A stretch of DNA of 64,000 nt from [Limnothrix rosea] IAM M-220 (GTDB taxonomy: Bacteria; Cyanobacteriota; Cyanobacteriia; Cyanobacteriales; MRBY01), in the NCBI RefSeq assembly GCF_001904615.1, contig NZ_MRBY01000005.1, positions 1 through 64,000 of the forward strand, given 5' to 3'. Positions 8,518 through 16,768 of the stretch are shown here, piece by piece. Under the pieces are notes generated by a model. That model was not told the DNA's origin, did no database searches, and worked only from the letters and a program-made list of their open reading frames with translations. The position numbers and the translations under genes are program-made. Every line of letters begins with the position of its first letter. Positions within the stretch are counted from its first letter, which is position 1.

Positions 8518-8915
8518 CAGTTTCATCGGCTACGACCGCCCCTTCGATCACTTCATGGCGCACCTCCTCTGATAGCTCCCATGGCCTCTTTATTCCAACA
8601 AAGCTTCCTTGGCTTTTTCAGCCCACGGGTAGCAATCTCATTTTGGAGCATCACCAACTCACCCGGCGTTAATTTGGCCATCAGATCAATGCCTTTCTCC
8701 TCGAGCAGCCCCAACAATATCGCCTTTTTCTGCAATGCATTGTGAAGGACTTTTTCTAGCTTGCCATATATTGTCTTGGTAAATAGAGTTGGTTTCTGGC
8801 ATGGGGCTACCCAGCATTTGTTAATCCATACGCCATTCTCGCATCGAATTTCTGGGGCACAACAGCTGAGTTGACAAACTTCAATATCCCTAGCAACTAT
8901 AGCCAAGGCCATCAA
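8518..8915 (-). pseudogene. Frameshifted hypothetical gene next to MITE copy A
   Basis: An open frame at 8553-8915 encodes about 120 residues that I do not recognise. It has several cysteines in its first third (QLSCCAPEIRC, NKCWVAPC) and a helical, charged second half (LEEKGIDLMAKLTPGELVML). Near 8570 the sensible reading moves to another frame, which continues as ELSEEVRHEVIEGAVVADET and runs straight into the inverted-repeat element. The simplest reading is a gene broken by a frameshift and by the element. No better start than TTG 8915 or ATG 8912 is visible, so a 5' loss is also possible. It could instead be a chance ORF. Confidence 0.4.
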
Positions 8916-8990
8916 AGTTAAGACACCTAGCTCTGCCGGCCATGACTATAGGGTAAGTTTTTAAGGATTCAATCTTATTTTTCTAAACCG

Positions 8991-9314
8991 ATGGCTCGCA
9001 AGAAAATTGTCTATCAAGAATTTGGTTCCGCACCAGAAATAGAAGCACCAGAAGTTGTGGATTTACCGCCAAATCAACAAAATGTCCGTATCCAAGCAAC
9101 ACGCTCTGGTCGCAAGGGTAAAACGGTGACGGTGATCACTGGCTTTCAACATGCCCCTGCCACGTTAGCGAAACTCACGAAACAGCTAAAAAATAAGTGT
9201 GGTGCTGGTGGCACCCTCAAGGATGGTGTGGTCGAAATTCAGGGCGATCGCCGACAACAACTCTTAGAGATACTCACCCAACAGGGCTATAAAGCAAAAA
9301 TTAGCGGCGGTTAG
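8991..9314 (+). CDS. SUI1/eIF1-type translation factor (YciH)
   Basis: A 107-residue SUI1 domain protein. The basic segment VRIQATRSGRKGKTVTVITGF and the GGTLKDGVVEIQGDRRQQLLEIL block are the hallmark of the family. Bacterial members bind the small ribosomal subunit and influence start-codon fidelity; the physiological role in cyanobacteria is not settled. It has no signal peptide. The last 14 bases overlap the end of the convergent gene at 9301. Confidence 0.92.
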   Translation: MARKKIVYQEFGSAPEIEAPEVVDLPPNQQNVRIQATRSGRKGKTVTVITGFQHAPATLAKLTKQLKNKCGAGGTLKDGVVEIQGDRRQQLLEILTQQGYKAKISGG

Positions 9315-9795
9315 CTTGATACTCTTCCTCTAATAGCCAGCGAATCTGCTTTGAAAACTGCTGCAAAGACTTAAACGGATAGATGCGCACAAACTGGGGT
9401 TTGAGGTCACGGAAAAGACTATAGTAGCTATTTTTTTCGTCTTCAAACCGATAAGTCAAAATCGCCTGTTCGGCGATCGCCTCAGGTAATGTCCGCCAAC
9501 TGTTTACCTCAAAGGAGACAGTAAAGCCATATTCCAAACGGGCAGGAAAACGGAGAGGATTATGCTCAGCAGCAGACACAGACTTCGCTGTAAAACTTAA
9601 ATTGTGCAACAGCCCTAGCCATTTCTCACGGTAGAAAAACCAGCCATTGTGGCTATACACTCGCTGGGGGTAAATGCGGTCGAAGGGATTTGCCGCATGG
9701 GGCTGAATGAGTTTATCCGTGGGTATAGCTAGTACGATATTGCCAAAGTCAGCGATCGCCACTTCCCGATAGGGACGCTCTAAAAATAATTCCAT
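9301..9795 (-). CDS. Conserved hypothetical protein
   Basis: A 164-residue soluble protein that I cannot assign to a named family. It is rich in aromatic residues (NGWFFYREKWLGLLHNL near residue 50, SYYSLFRDLKPQFVRIYPF near 120) and ends with a basic helix (QIRWLLEEEYQANRR). No signal peptide or membrane segment is visible. Base composition and HIP1 content match the neighbours, so it looks native. Its 3' end overlaps the SUI1 gene by 14 bases, tail to tail. Confidence 0.7.
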   Translation of the reverse strand: MELFLERPYREVAIADFGNIVLAIPTDKLIQPHAANPFDRIYPQRVYSHNGWFFYREKWLGLLHNLSFTAKSVSAAEHNPLRFPARLEYGFTVSFEVNSWRTLPEAIAEQAILTYRFEDEKNSYYSLFRDLKPQFVRIYPFKSLQQFSKQIRWLLEEEYQANRR

Positions 9796-10084
9796 TTCAA
9801 TTTACCTTCGCCTCAGCAAAAAAATACCCGACAGTTTTTTCCACCACCTTGGGGCGATCGCCCCCCGTGCTCGATTTTGCCTAGTCACCATCAGCCCCGA
9901 AGAACTCGACCTAACACAAAGCAACAGAAAAACGGCTATTGGTATCAAAAGTAACAATATTGCCGATATCCCCCACAAACTCGTTAGGTAAATTCACAGA
10001 ACCGTTACAAAGCTGTACAAACCCTAGAAGTAAGTTGCAATAAAATACAAAATCTCTACATATCTTGAGGCAATAAAACTTGTC

Positions 10085-11008
10085 ATGGCTCAACTGACCG
10101 CTGCAGAAGTTCTCTCCAAGCTCCAAGCCGACGAATCCCTTGCCAATAGCGAACTTAGTGGTCTCGACCTCAGCGGTAAAACCCTTGATTGTGGCAACTT
10201 TTCCAGAGCCTATCTACGCCGTACAAATCTCACATCAGCGTCCTGCATTGGCGTAAACTTTTCTAAAGCAACGCTCATTTTGGCACAACTCAAGTCCTGC
10301 AACCTGACCAAAGCGAATCTTCACCACAGCACCTTTACCCAAGCCGATCTGACCGCAGCCAATCTACAACAAGTTAAGGCAGCCCACGTTAATCTACAGG
10401 GCACAAACTTGTCCCAATGCTTAGGTCGGGGCGGTAATTTTGAAGAAGCAAACTTTAATGAAGCACAAGTCCTCAGGGCCCACCTTGAACGGGCAAATTT
10501 TGTCAAGATTCAAGCCAAACAAGCCGATTTTACAAATGCAAATTTAAACCAAAGCGACCTTAGCCGTAGTCATTGCCAAGGCGCTAATTTTACCGAGGCG
10601 ACCCTGATATCAGCCGACTTAGAACAGGGGGATTTCACCGCGGCGAATTTTACTAAAGCGAATCTCTCTCAGATTAATGCCATTAATACAGTCTTCCATG
10701 AAGGCACTTTTACGGAGACTTGTTTTGATAATGCCCAGCTGGAGTTGGCAAATTTTTCGCAGTCGACGATTTCTGGTGCGACTTTCCGTAATGCATCGCT
10801 GTTTAGTGCATCCCTTGAATATGCCCAGTTGATCAATGTTGATTTTAGGGGCGCGGATTTACGGAGCGCGGTCTTTTTTAAATCAAACCTTGGAGGCTCT
10901 TGTTTTGACCATTGTCGTTTAGAGGGAGCGATATTTGGGGCTGTGACGGGTTTAACTGATGCCCAGCAAGCATTTCTGAAGGACAATGGCGCACTTAATG
11001 TGACTTAA
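10085..11008 (+). CDS. Pentapeptide-repeat protein
   Basis: A 307-residue protein made almost entirely of pentapeptide repeats, A(N/D)LXX, running from about residue 25 to 290 (for example ANLHHSTFTQADLTAANLQQ). Such proteins form right-handed quadrilateral beta-helices. Cyanobacteria have many, mostly of unknown role. The first 20 residues are a short helix, and the tail LTDAQQAFLKDNG is the common cap. There is no signal peptide, so it should be cytosolic. The stop overlaps the convergent ChaN-like gene by four bases. Confidence 0.9.
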   Translation: MAQLTAAEVLSKLQADESLANSELSGLDLSGKTLDCGNFSRAYLRRTNLTSASCIGVNFSKATLILAQLKSCNLTKANLHHSTFTQADLTAANLQQVKAAHVNLQGTNLSQCLGRGGNFEEANFNEAQVLRAHLERANFVKIQAKQADFTNANLNQSDLSRSHCQGANFTEATLISADLEQGDFTAANFTKANLSQINAINTVFHEGTFTETCFDNAQLELANFSQSTISGATFRNASLFSASLEYAQLINVDFRGADLRSAVFFKSNLGGSCFDHCRLEGAIFGAVTGLTDAQQAFLKDNGALNVT

Positions 11009-11901
11009 TTTGTTTCTTTTTTCAGCGCCTCTTCGGACTTCTGGCTCCACCAAAACATATCGGCGATCGCCGAACCATAGACAGTAAATTCTGGCACAGG
11101 GTTAAGGAGTACGATTTGAGTTTCTAAATCCGGCCCCAAACGACGCTCAACGCGATCGGGAATACCATAACCGTAGATCACATGTCCTTGTCCCGCTAAA
11201 ACAACCACTTGTCTCTCAGGATTGAGGATGCGGAAATCGGCGATCGTTGCCGCCATGGTTTCATCCCAAATCACCTGTGCCGTAAAAAAATTATCAAAAT
11301 TAAAATTGCCATGGGCGCTGTGGGCACCGAATGCTCCCTGCACAAAATTACGATAATTATTATTGCTCAAATCCAGTTCACTAACAGGCGGAATATGCAC
11401 CATATCCTCTGCTGTGAGGGCTTCTACCCCGCCACGGGCAACGCGACTCACTGTCTCGCCGGGGGCATTGAGCGCTAAAACGGGGATCTTATTTTCCCGG
11501 GCAAATCGCATAATCGGCGCGTAGAGCTCCCAAGGGAAACCCCATAGTTTTTCATATTCACTTTGTTCAACGAATTCAGCCTCCGTAATCTCGCCCGCAA
11601 TATAACTATCTAAAACGGCTTGGTATGGACGCTGGAACATTTCCATCCCGATCACCAAATCAGGGTTTCTCGCGTATAGCTCTTGAATAATCTGTAACTG
11701 AGCAGCATGGTCGCGCTCGCTATCATGCAATTCCCCAAGGAAGACTACATCCGCTGTGGCCAAAGGTTCGATGGATTGCTCCGGCATCGGCGGCAAATCT
11801 GGTATTTCCTGAGAATCTGTACCTTGTAATGCACATCCGGCTGGGGCGATCGCCAACAAACCACTGAGGGCAATGAAACCAATTTGCGGCCTAATCTTCA
11901 T
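11005..11901 (-). CDS. ChaN-family lipoprotein
   Basis: A 298-residue exported protein with a type II signal peptide. The lipobox is APAGC, placing the lipidated cysteine near residue 23. The mature part has the ChaN/DUF399 signature: VVFLGELHDSERDH near residue 55, VIGMEMFQRPYQ near 80 and VVLAGQGHVIYGYGIPDRV near 235. Known ChaN dimers bind haem; whether this one does is inference. A plant chloroplast relative is RETICULATA-unrelated but shares the fold. The 13-bp tandem repeats at 11946-11996 lie directly upstream and may form part of its promoter region. Confidence 0.85.
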   Translation of the reverse strand: MKIRPQIGFIALSGLLAIAPAGCALQGTDSQEIPDLPPMPEQSIEPLATADVVFLGELHDSERDHAAQLQIIQELYARNPDLVIGMEMFQRPYQAVLDSYIAGEITEAEFVEQSEYEKLWGFPWELYAPIMRFARENKIPVLALNAPGETVSRVARGGVEALTAEDMVHIPPVSELDLSNNNYRNFVQGAFGAHSAHGNFNFDNFFTAQVIWDETMAATIADFRILNPERQVVVLAGQGHVIYGYGIPDRVERRLGPDLETQIVLLNPVPEFTVYGSAIADMFWWSQKSEEALKKETN

Positions 11902-11945
11902 AGATTTCTTGGGAAAGAGTAAAAGCTCTAGTTTAAAGCCTTAAC

Positions 11946-11996
11946 TTTAAAATTTGGATTTGAAATCTGGATTTGAAATCTGGATTTAAAATTCGG
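11946..11996. repeat. Four 13-bp direct repeats
   Basis: Four consecutive units at 13-base spacing: TTTAAAATTTGG, TTTGAAATCTGG twice, and TTTAAAATTCGG, each separated by A. The array fills the spacer between the ChaN-like gene start and the end of the next minus-strand gene. It could be a regulator-binding array or simple slippage. Confidence 0.8.
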
Positions 11997-11997
11997 C

Positions 11998-12234
11998 CTA
12001 AAAATTAGGTCGATTGGAAGCTGTATGGAAAGTCAATGTGATCACTAGCGCTAAGACGACGGAGTTGGCCGTGTCACATCCCAAGAGCATGAGACTCTCA
12101 TAGCTCGTTAAACAAACCATTGCAGCTAAACCAATGGGAGTGCTCAGTAGCTCTAGAAATTCACCGACTTGACCCATAAACTCCAAAATCTGGAGAAAAT
12201 ATTTCAGAATAGCCATTGCACTAGCGTGTCTCAT
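11998..12234 (-). CDS. Small hypothetical membrane protein
   Basis: A 78-residue ORF with two hydrophobic stretches: IGLAAMVCLTSYESLMLLG around residues 34-52 and SVVLALVITLTF around 58-69. GAGGAA lies eight bases before the ATG, which supports translation. I recognise no family. It lies between the thioredoxin gene and the ChaN-like gene on the same strand. It may be genuine but could also be a chance ORF. Confidence 0.45.
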   Translation of the reverse strand: MRHASAMAILKYFLQILEFMGQVGEFLELLSTPIGLAAMVCLTSYESLMLLGCDTANSVVLALVITLTFHTASNRPNF

Positions 12235-12280
12235 CTTGTTTCCTCAGGACGAATAAAACTCTTCAATAAAATCAATATGC

Positions 12281-12778
12281 TTAGCCCACAAGGCTACTCA
12301 GGCGTTCGGAGAGTATCTGAAAGGGGACTTTACCAATGAATGTGTCAACCGCCACCTGCTCCTCCTCCAGTAATACGAAATGGGGTACACCCGTTACTTT
12401 ATAGGTTGCAACCGTTGACTGCCACTGGGGATCATCAATGTTTAACATGACAAAATTGATGGCCGCGCCAAAACGCTCATGTGCTTTTGCTAACGTCGGA
12501 GCCATGGCCTGACAGGTCATGCACCAATCAGCGTAGAACTCAATAAACGCTGGCTTACCATTGGCGATCGCCTCACCATAGGGAACAGATTGGGCAGCTA
12601 TGGCCGGTAAAGTCATTAGGTCAGCGACCGTAGAGGTTTGTGCTCCCTGGACTGGACGAGTCAACACAAAGGTTCCCCCCAGAAAGAAAATAACTAAAGC
12701 AACGGCGATCGCCCCAATATTCCGACTCACTCTGTTTTTTGGCAAAATGCATAACCCCCACCTCAAGGCATGTAACAA
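12281..12778 (-). CDS. Membrane-anchored thioredoxin-like protein (TxlA/HCF164 type)
   Basis: A 165-residue protein with an N-terminal transmembrane anchor (IGAIAVALVIFFLGGTFVL, residues 21-39) and a thioredoxin domain. The active site is WCMTC at residues 85-89, followed by the cis-proline segment VTGVPHFVLL near 130. HCF164 and TxlA face the thylakoid lumen or periplasm and pass electrons to apocytochromes during cytochrome c and b6f assembly. That role is inferred, and is strengthened by the divergent CcsA-like gene starting at 13164. It begins three bases after the stop of a 47-residue membrane ORF, so it is likely the last gene of a three-gene unit. Confidence 0.85.
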   Translation of the reverse strand: MLHALRWGLCILPKNRVSRNIGAIAVALVIFFLGGTFVLTRPVQGAQTSTVADLMTLPAIAAQSVPYGEAIANGKPAFIEFYADWCMTCQAMAPTLAKAHERFGAAINFVMLNIDDPQWQSTVATYKVTGVPHFVLLEEEQVAVDTFIGKVPFQILSERLSSLVG

Positions 12779-12781
12779 ATC

Positions 12782-12925
12782 TTAACCTAATTGTTGATAG
12801 TAATAAACCAAGGCGATGGGCATCACTAACATGACGAAGAAAATTGCCACAAAAAAGAGGTGACTGGTCAGCCAAACTGCCCGTAACTTGTGAATTAATA
12901 ACCCCTTACTAAAAACAGACTGCAT
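12782..12925 (-). CDS. 47-residue single-span membrane protein
   Basis: Small ORF found by reading the spacer. It starts MQSVFSKGLLIHK, continues with a basic segment and one long hydrophobic helix (SHLFFVAIFFVMLVMPIALV, residues 21-40), and ends YYYQQLG. It begins nine bases after the stop of the 45-residue ORF and ends three bases before the thioredoxin start. Tight packing between genes and the clear positive-inside layout argue that it is real. The family is not recognised. It may assist the thioredoxin or the cytochrome assembly machinery. Confidence 0.65.
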   Translation of the reverse strand: MQSVFSKGLLIHKLRAVWLTSHLFFVAIFFVMLVMPIALVYYYQQLG

Positions 12926-12934
12926 CCAAGGGAG

Positions 12935-13072
12935 CTAGGCAAACTGCCGTCGCGGCGATTCTAAGACGCCAGTCCCAGCAACAACACCGACAACCGCCGT
13001 TAACGTCACCGCAAAAAAGACCCAGAGAAAAACAGCATTAAAATTTAAACCCTTTTTTTGATGCCCTAACAT
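12935..13072 (-). CDS. 45-residue single-span membrane protein
   Basis: Small ORF at the head of the thioredoxin unit. A polar, basic N-terminus (MLGHQKKGLNFN) precedes one hydrophobic helix (AVFLWVFFAVTLTAVVGVVA, residues 13-32), and the tail is GTGVLESPRRQFA. The stop lies nine bases before the next start. The size and arrangement resemble small assembly or stabilising subunits of membrane complexes. I recognise no family. It is divergent from the CcsA-like gene, with 91 bases between the two starts. Confidence 0.62.
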   Translation of the reverse strand: MLGHQKKGLNFNAVFLWVFFAVTLTAVVGVVAGTGVLESPRRQFA

Positions 13073-13163
13073 TAAAAAAATTATCCTAAACGCGGCGATC
13101 GCCAAATAATAGAACTATCCAGATTTATTCCCCCATACAGTCCACCCACGAATCGGTTAAACC

Positions 13164-14876
13164 ATGAAAGCCCCAAACGCGATCAAATTCATCATTGGTC
13201 TATGCCTCGGCTGTATGCTGCTGTTCTTTCCCTTTACGCAGTTTCAGCCCGACGGACTGGAGTCATTACGGACTTTAACAGTGCAGCTCGACGGTCGTAA
13301 AAAGCCCCTCGATACCGTTGCCAAAGAAACCGTCGCCAAGATTCACGGTTCGACCAGTTACCAAACCGTCAACGGCGAAAAAGAGGATTACCTCAGCACC
13401 TATCTGGAAATATGGTTTAACACCCGCAATTGGAATGAAGAGCCCTTTGTGCTGGTTAGCTATCGCCCGCTGAAGGAATTGACCGATCTGGACTTGGAGC
13501 AAAAACATTTTGCCTTCCAAGAGCTGATGACCAATAAAAAATTGGCGGCAGTGGTGAATATTGCCCACGAAAAGCAATTTAACGAGCAGGACTTAAACCG
13601 TGACGAGCGCGAAGCCCTAACCATCGAAGAGCGCTTAAATCTCCTTTACCATTCCGTCGGCGACCAAAGCCTACCGATTGTGCCCCACCCTACGGATATC
13701 AAAGGGAAATGGGTAGGTTTTAATCATGCAACTGCACTGTACGACGTTGAAGAATTTGCGCCCCTCGTCGCCAATTTTGCGATGATTCAGCAAACTGTTT
13801 TTAATGGCGGTCTAGATCATCTCGCGGCGTTATCGGACATCACGGATAGCTTAAAAGCTGGTTTACGGAGTCTCAGTCCAGAGATTTATCCCAGCGATTT
13901 TGTCCTGGCGCGGGAAACTCATTTTAATCATTTTCACCCCTTTGCAAAGGCTTGGCAGCTTTATGGTTTAGCTTTTATCGCCATGCTCATTAGCCTCTGG
14001 GTAAAACCTTGGAATATTTATTGGAGTGCCATGGGTTTGTTTAGTGCGGGCATTGCTGTCCAAACCTATGGTTTTTTCCTCCGCATGCAAATCGCGGGTC
14101 GCCCTCCCGTCACCAATATGTATGAGTCGGTGGTTTGGGTGGGTTTCGGTATTGCGGCGATCGCCCTGACCTTTGAGCTGATTACCCGCAACCGTTATTA
14201 CATTTTGGCAGCAGCGCCTTTATCAGTGATGTGTTTACTGTTGGCCGCTAGCTTGCCTGCAGTTCTTGACCCCAGTATTTCGCCCCTTGTGCCTGTTCTC
14301 CGCGATAATTTCTGGCTGAGTATCCATGTTCCGACGATCGCCCTTGGTTATGCCAGTTTTGCCCTTGCAATGGGATTAGGCCATGTTGCCCTTGGGAATT
14401 ATCTTTTTACCCCCAATGCGAAGCCGCGTCTCAAAATGCTTTCCCAGCTCAATTACCATGTGTTGCAAGTGGGTGTCCTGTTACTCACTGCCGGCATTAT
14501 TCTCGGTGGCATCTGGGCGCACCTCTCTTGGGGACGTTTCTGGGGGTGGGATCCCAAAGAAACTTGGGCACTCATTGCGCTGCTCTGTTACCTTGCGCCG
14601 CTCTATGGCCGTCTGGTGGGCTGGATCGGTGATTTTGGCGTTCATATGGCCAGTATTGTTTCTTTTAATGCAGTGTTGATGGCTTGGTATGGCGTGAACT
14701 TTGTTCTAGGCACTGGTTTACATAGCTATGGCTTTGGGACTGGTGGGTCTGAATTGCTAATTGCTGGGGTTGTGGGGCTAGACCTTTTACTCGTTCTAAT
14801 TACGGCAACGAAGCACAAAGGTTGGTTCAAATCTTCTGAAACGGAACCTTTAACCACCGTCGAAAATCCCAACTAA
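13164..14876 (+). CDS. Long CcsA-like cytochrome c assembly protein
   Basis: A 570-residue membrane protein. The C-terminal half (about residues 265-550) has eight or so membrane spans and the tryptophan-rich haem-handling motif WGRFWGWDPKETW at residues 456-468, diagnostic of the CcsA/CcmF/ResC group. The N-terminal half has one membrane span (residues 8-27), then a soluble domain of about 230 residues. That domain begins with LTVQLDGRKKPLDTVAKET, a motif I associate with the long CcsA proteins of Bacteroidetes and planctomycetes. Typical cyanobacterial CcsA is about 330 residues and lacks this domain. It is therefore either a second, atypical CcsA or an acquired one. The divergent thioredoxin unit points to haem attachment or thiol chemistry on the lumen or periplasm side. 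Confidence 0.8.
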   Translation: MKAPNAIKFIIGLCLGCMLLFFPFTQFQPDGLESLRTLTVQLDGRKKPLDTVAKETVAKIHGSTSYQTVNGEKEDYLSTYLEIWFNTRNWNEEPFVLVSYRPLKELTDLDLEQKHFAFQELMTNKKLAAVVNIAHEKQFNEQDLNRDEREALTIEERLNLLYHSVGDQSLPIVPHPTDIKGKWVGFNHATALYDVEEFAPLVANFAMIQQTVFNGGLDHLAALSDITDSLKAGLRSLSPEIYPSDFVLARETHFNHFHPFAKAWQLYGLAFIAMLISLWVKPWNIYWSAMGLFSAGIAVQTYGFFLRMQIAGRPPVTNMYESVVWVGFGIAAIALTFELITRNRYYILAAAPLSVMCLLLAASLPAVLDPSISPLVPVLRDNFWLSIHVPTIALGYASFALAMGLGHVALGNYLFTPNAKPRLKMLSQLNYHVLQVGVLLLTAGIILGGIWAHLSWGRFWGWDPKETWALIALLCYLAPLYGRLVGWIGDFGVHMASIVSFNAVLMAWYGVNFVLGTGLHSYGFGTGGSELLIAGVVGLDLLLVLITATKHKGWFKSSETEPLTTVENPN

Positions 14877-14960
14877 CTCACCTTGATCTCCCATTGAGTT
14901 TTGTGATGGGGGTGCAGTTATGTATTCCTTTTTGATATTCCATATCCACACATCTACCAT

Positions 14961-14988
14961 GTAGGGGTTTAACATGTTAAACCCCTAC
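14961..14988. repeat. Perfect 28-bp palindrome
   Basis: GTAGGGGTTTAACA followed by its exact reverse complement, in the spacer between the CcsA-like gene and convergent glcF. There is no adjoining T run, so it is not a standard terminator. Similar palindromes occur as dispersed repeats in cyanobacteria, but no second copy was noticed in this window. Confidence 0.8.
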
Positions 14989-15014
14989 CAACTTGGGCTA
15001 CGTGGTTAAAAATA

Positions 15015-16337
15015 TCAGTCAAGTTTGATGCCACGAATCGAAAAATCCAGTAGCTCCATGGGATGCCAGAGTTGAATCTCTTCACCTTGCTGTTGCAGGT
15101 GTTTTTTTATTTGGAGACTACAACCCGGATTCGCTGAAATAATCACCTTTGCACCAGTTTTTGATAGATTCTTAGCTTTGCGATCGCCGAGCTCATCGGC
15201 AATATCTGGTTGCAACAGATTAAAAACACCAGCGCTGCCACAACATAAAGTATGGTCTGCCGCTTCGCGCAGTTGGACATGGGGAATAGAACGGAGTAAC
15301 TGACGGGGTTGCTCCGAGATTTTTTGGCCGTGGAGTAGATGGCACGCATCTTGGTAGGCAACGGGTAACGGTGCGTCAGTTACCGGAGACAACTCAGCAG
15401 TTAAGCCCACTTCAGCCAGAAATTCTTGTACATCCCGTACTTTTGCCGCAAACTCTACAGCTTTTTCTGCATAGTCGGGATCGTCTTTTAAAATTCGGCC
15501 ATATTCCTTGAGGGTATGTCCACAGCCGGCGGCGTTAATCATAATAAAATCAACATTTTGGTCGGCAAAACTATCAATCATTTGACGGGCGATCGCCTGA
15601 GCCTGCCCATCTTGACCTTGGTGAGCCGGTAAAGCGCCGCAACATCCTTGGCTTGTGGGAATGACAACTTCACAGCCGTTGGCCGTTAAAATCCTTGCCG
15701 TCGCTTCATTGACTGGCGAGAAAAAGAGCCGTTGCACACAGCCTAAAAGCATCCCCACCCGATATCTTTGTTCACCTTTTGCTGCAATCACTGTGGGCAA
15801 ATTTTGTTTGGCTTGGGCAAGATTAACCCTAGGCAAAATCATTTCCATGGCCTCTAGCCTTGCCGAAATTTTTAAGATTCCCAACTTACGCACAAGCCAC
15901 TGCAAACCAGAATTTTGGTAGAACCACAGCAACGGCAATAATAATCTCAACCTTGCCGGGTAGGGAAATAAATTAAAAATCAGCCAACGAAAGAGGCGAT
16001 CGCCCAACGGTCTTTGATAATTTCGTTCAATTTGGGATCGCATGGAAGTTAAAAGTTCGTCATAACTCACCCCCGACGGACAAGCCGAAGTACAGGCCAG
16101 ACAACCCAAACAGCTATCAAAATGCTTTACTGTCGCTGCATTAATTTCCGCCTCACCCTTGGCGATCGCATCCATTAGATAAATACGACCGCGGGGAGAA
16201 TCCATCTCTGAACCTAAAACCCTATAGCTTGGACAAGTATCCAAACAAAACCCACAGTGCACACAGCTGTCGATCTCCTTTTGCTCTGGCGGATTGGCCG
16301 CATCAAAACTATTTATTTGAGGTTCAGAAAGAGTCAT
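15015..16337 (-). CDS. glcF: Glycolate oxidase/dehydrogenase iron-sulphur subunit GlcF
   Basis: A 440-residue electron-transfer subunit that works with the flavin subunit GlcD to oxidise glycolate from photorespiration. Two 4Fe-4S motifs are visible: CVHCGFCLDTCPS near residue 25 and CLGCLACTSACPSG near residue 76. Two cysteine-rich CCG modules follow: GCCGALPAH near 230 and CCGSAGVFN near 355. The length and layout match GlcF, though other members of the family serve lactate or anaerobic glycerol-3-phosphate oxidation. No glcD is adjacent, which is usual when the subunits are unlinked in cyanobacteria. Confidence 0.85.
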   Translation of the reverse strand: MTLSEPQINSFDAANPPEQKEIDSCVHCGFCLDTCPSYRVLGSEMDSPRGRIYLMDAIAKGEAEINAATVKHFDSCLGCLACTSACPSGVSYDELLTSMRSQIERNYQRPLGDRLFRWLIFNLFPYPARLRLLLPLLWFYQNSGLQWLVRKLGILKISARLEAMEMILPRVNLAQAKQNLPTVIAAKGEQRYRVGMLLGCVQRLFFSPVNEATARILTANGCEVVIPTSQGCCGALPAHQGQDGQAQAIARQMIDSFADQNVDFIMINAAGCGHTLKEYGRILKDDPDYAEKAVEFAAKVRDVQEFLAEVGLTAELSPVTDAPLPVAYQDACHLLHGQKISEQPRQLLRSIPHVQLREAADHTLCCGSAGVFNLLQPDIADELGDRKAKNLSKTGAKVIISANPGCSLQIKKHLQQQGEEIQLWHPMELLDFSIRGIKLD

Positions 16338-16768
16338 AGTTCATAACCATAGGTCTTGAGTCACTATACCAAGGGAAAAGGGTATCAAAATACACACCCT
16401 AGGGGTTTACACCACAACACTTTATTCACTTGATAGGCTGCACGACTTTTACCAAGGCTTTGGGTGTTACCCATTCAAACTGGTTAAATCCATGGAGATT
16501 ACGCGATTCGTCGCGGAACAGATCATCAAGAGAACAACTTTTCAAGGGGGTTCTGATGTTTTAGAAGTTTTAATGTTGAAGTCTGAAAATCTGCGTACAG
16601 TAGAACTCCACGCAGTTGCAGAGTCTTTGCAGTTGAGTTCGAAGGATTCAGTCCCCCTAAATCCCCCTTACAACGGGAGATTGGCATTTTCCAGTTGTTT
16701 CACTGTTTTTTGAAATGATTATAACTCTCAATTTTTGCCTACATTTCTTGGGTAAAAAAAAGTCGCCC
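16338..16768. other. Spacer without a convincing gene
   Basis: A 431-base stretch between glcF and the secreted-protein gene. A 73-codon plus-strand frame at 16492 has no ribosome binding site and includes a C-rich CCCCCTAAATCCCCC block near 16652, typical of cyanobacterial intergenic repeats. The glcF promoter must lie in 16338-16480. Nothing else was identified. Confidence 0.6.

Noticed and set aside
16382-16393. GTATCAAAATAC upstream of glcF as an NtcA site
   Set aside because: The spacing is GTA-N6-TAC, not N8, so it does not fit the NtcA consensus.
16492-16713. 73-codon plus-strand ORF
   Set aside because: No ribosome binding site, unusual composition and a C-rich intergenic repeat inside it; looks like chance.
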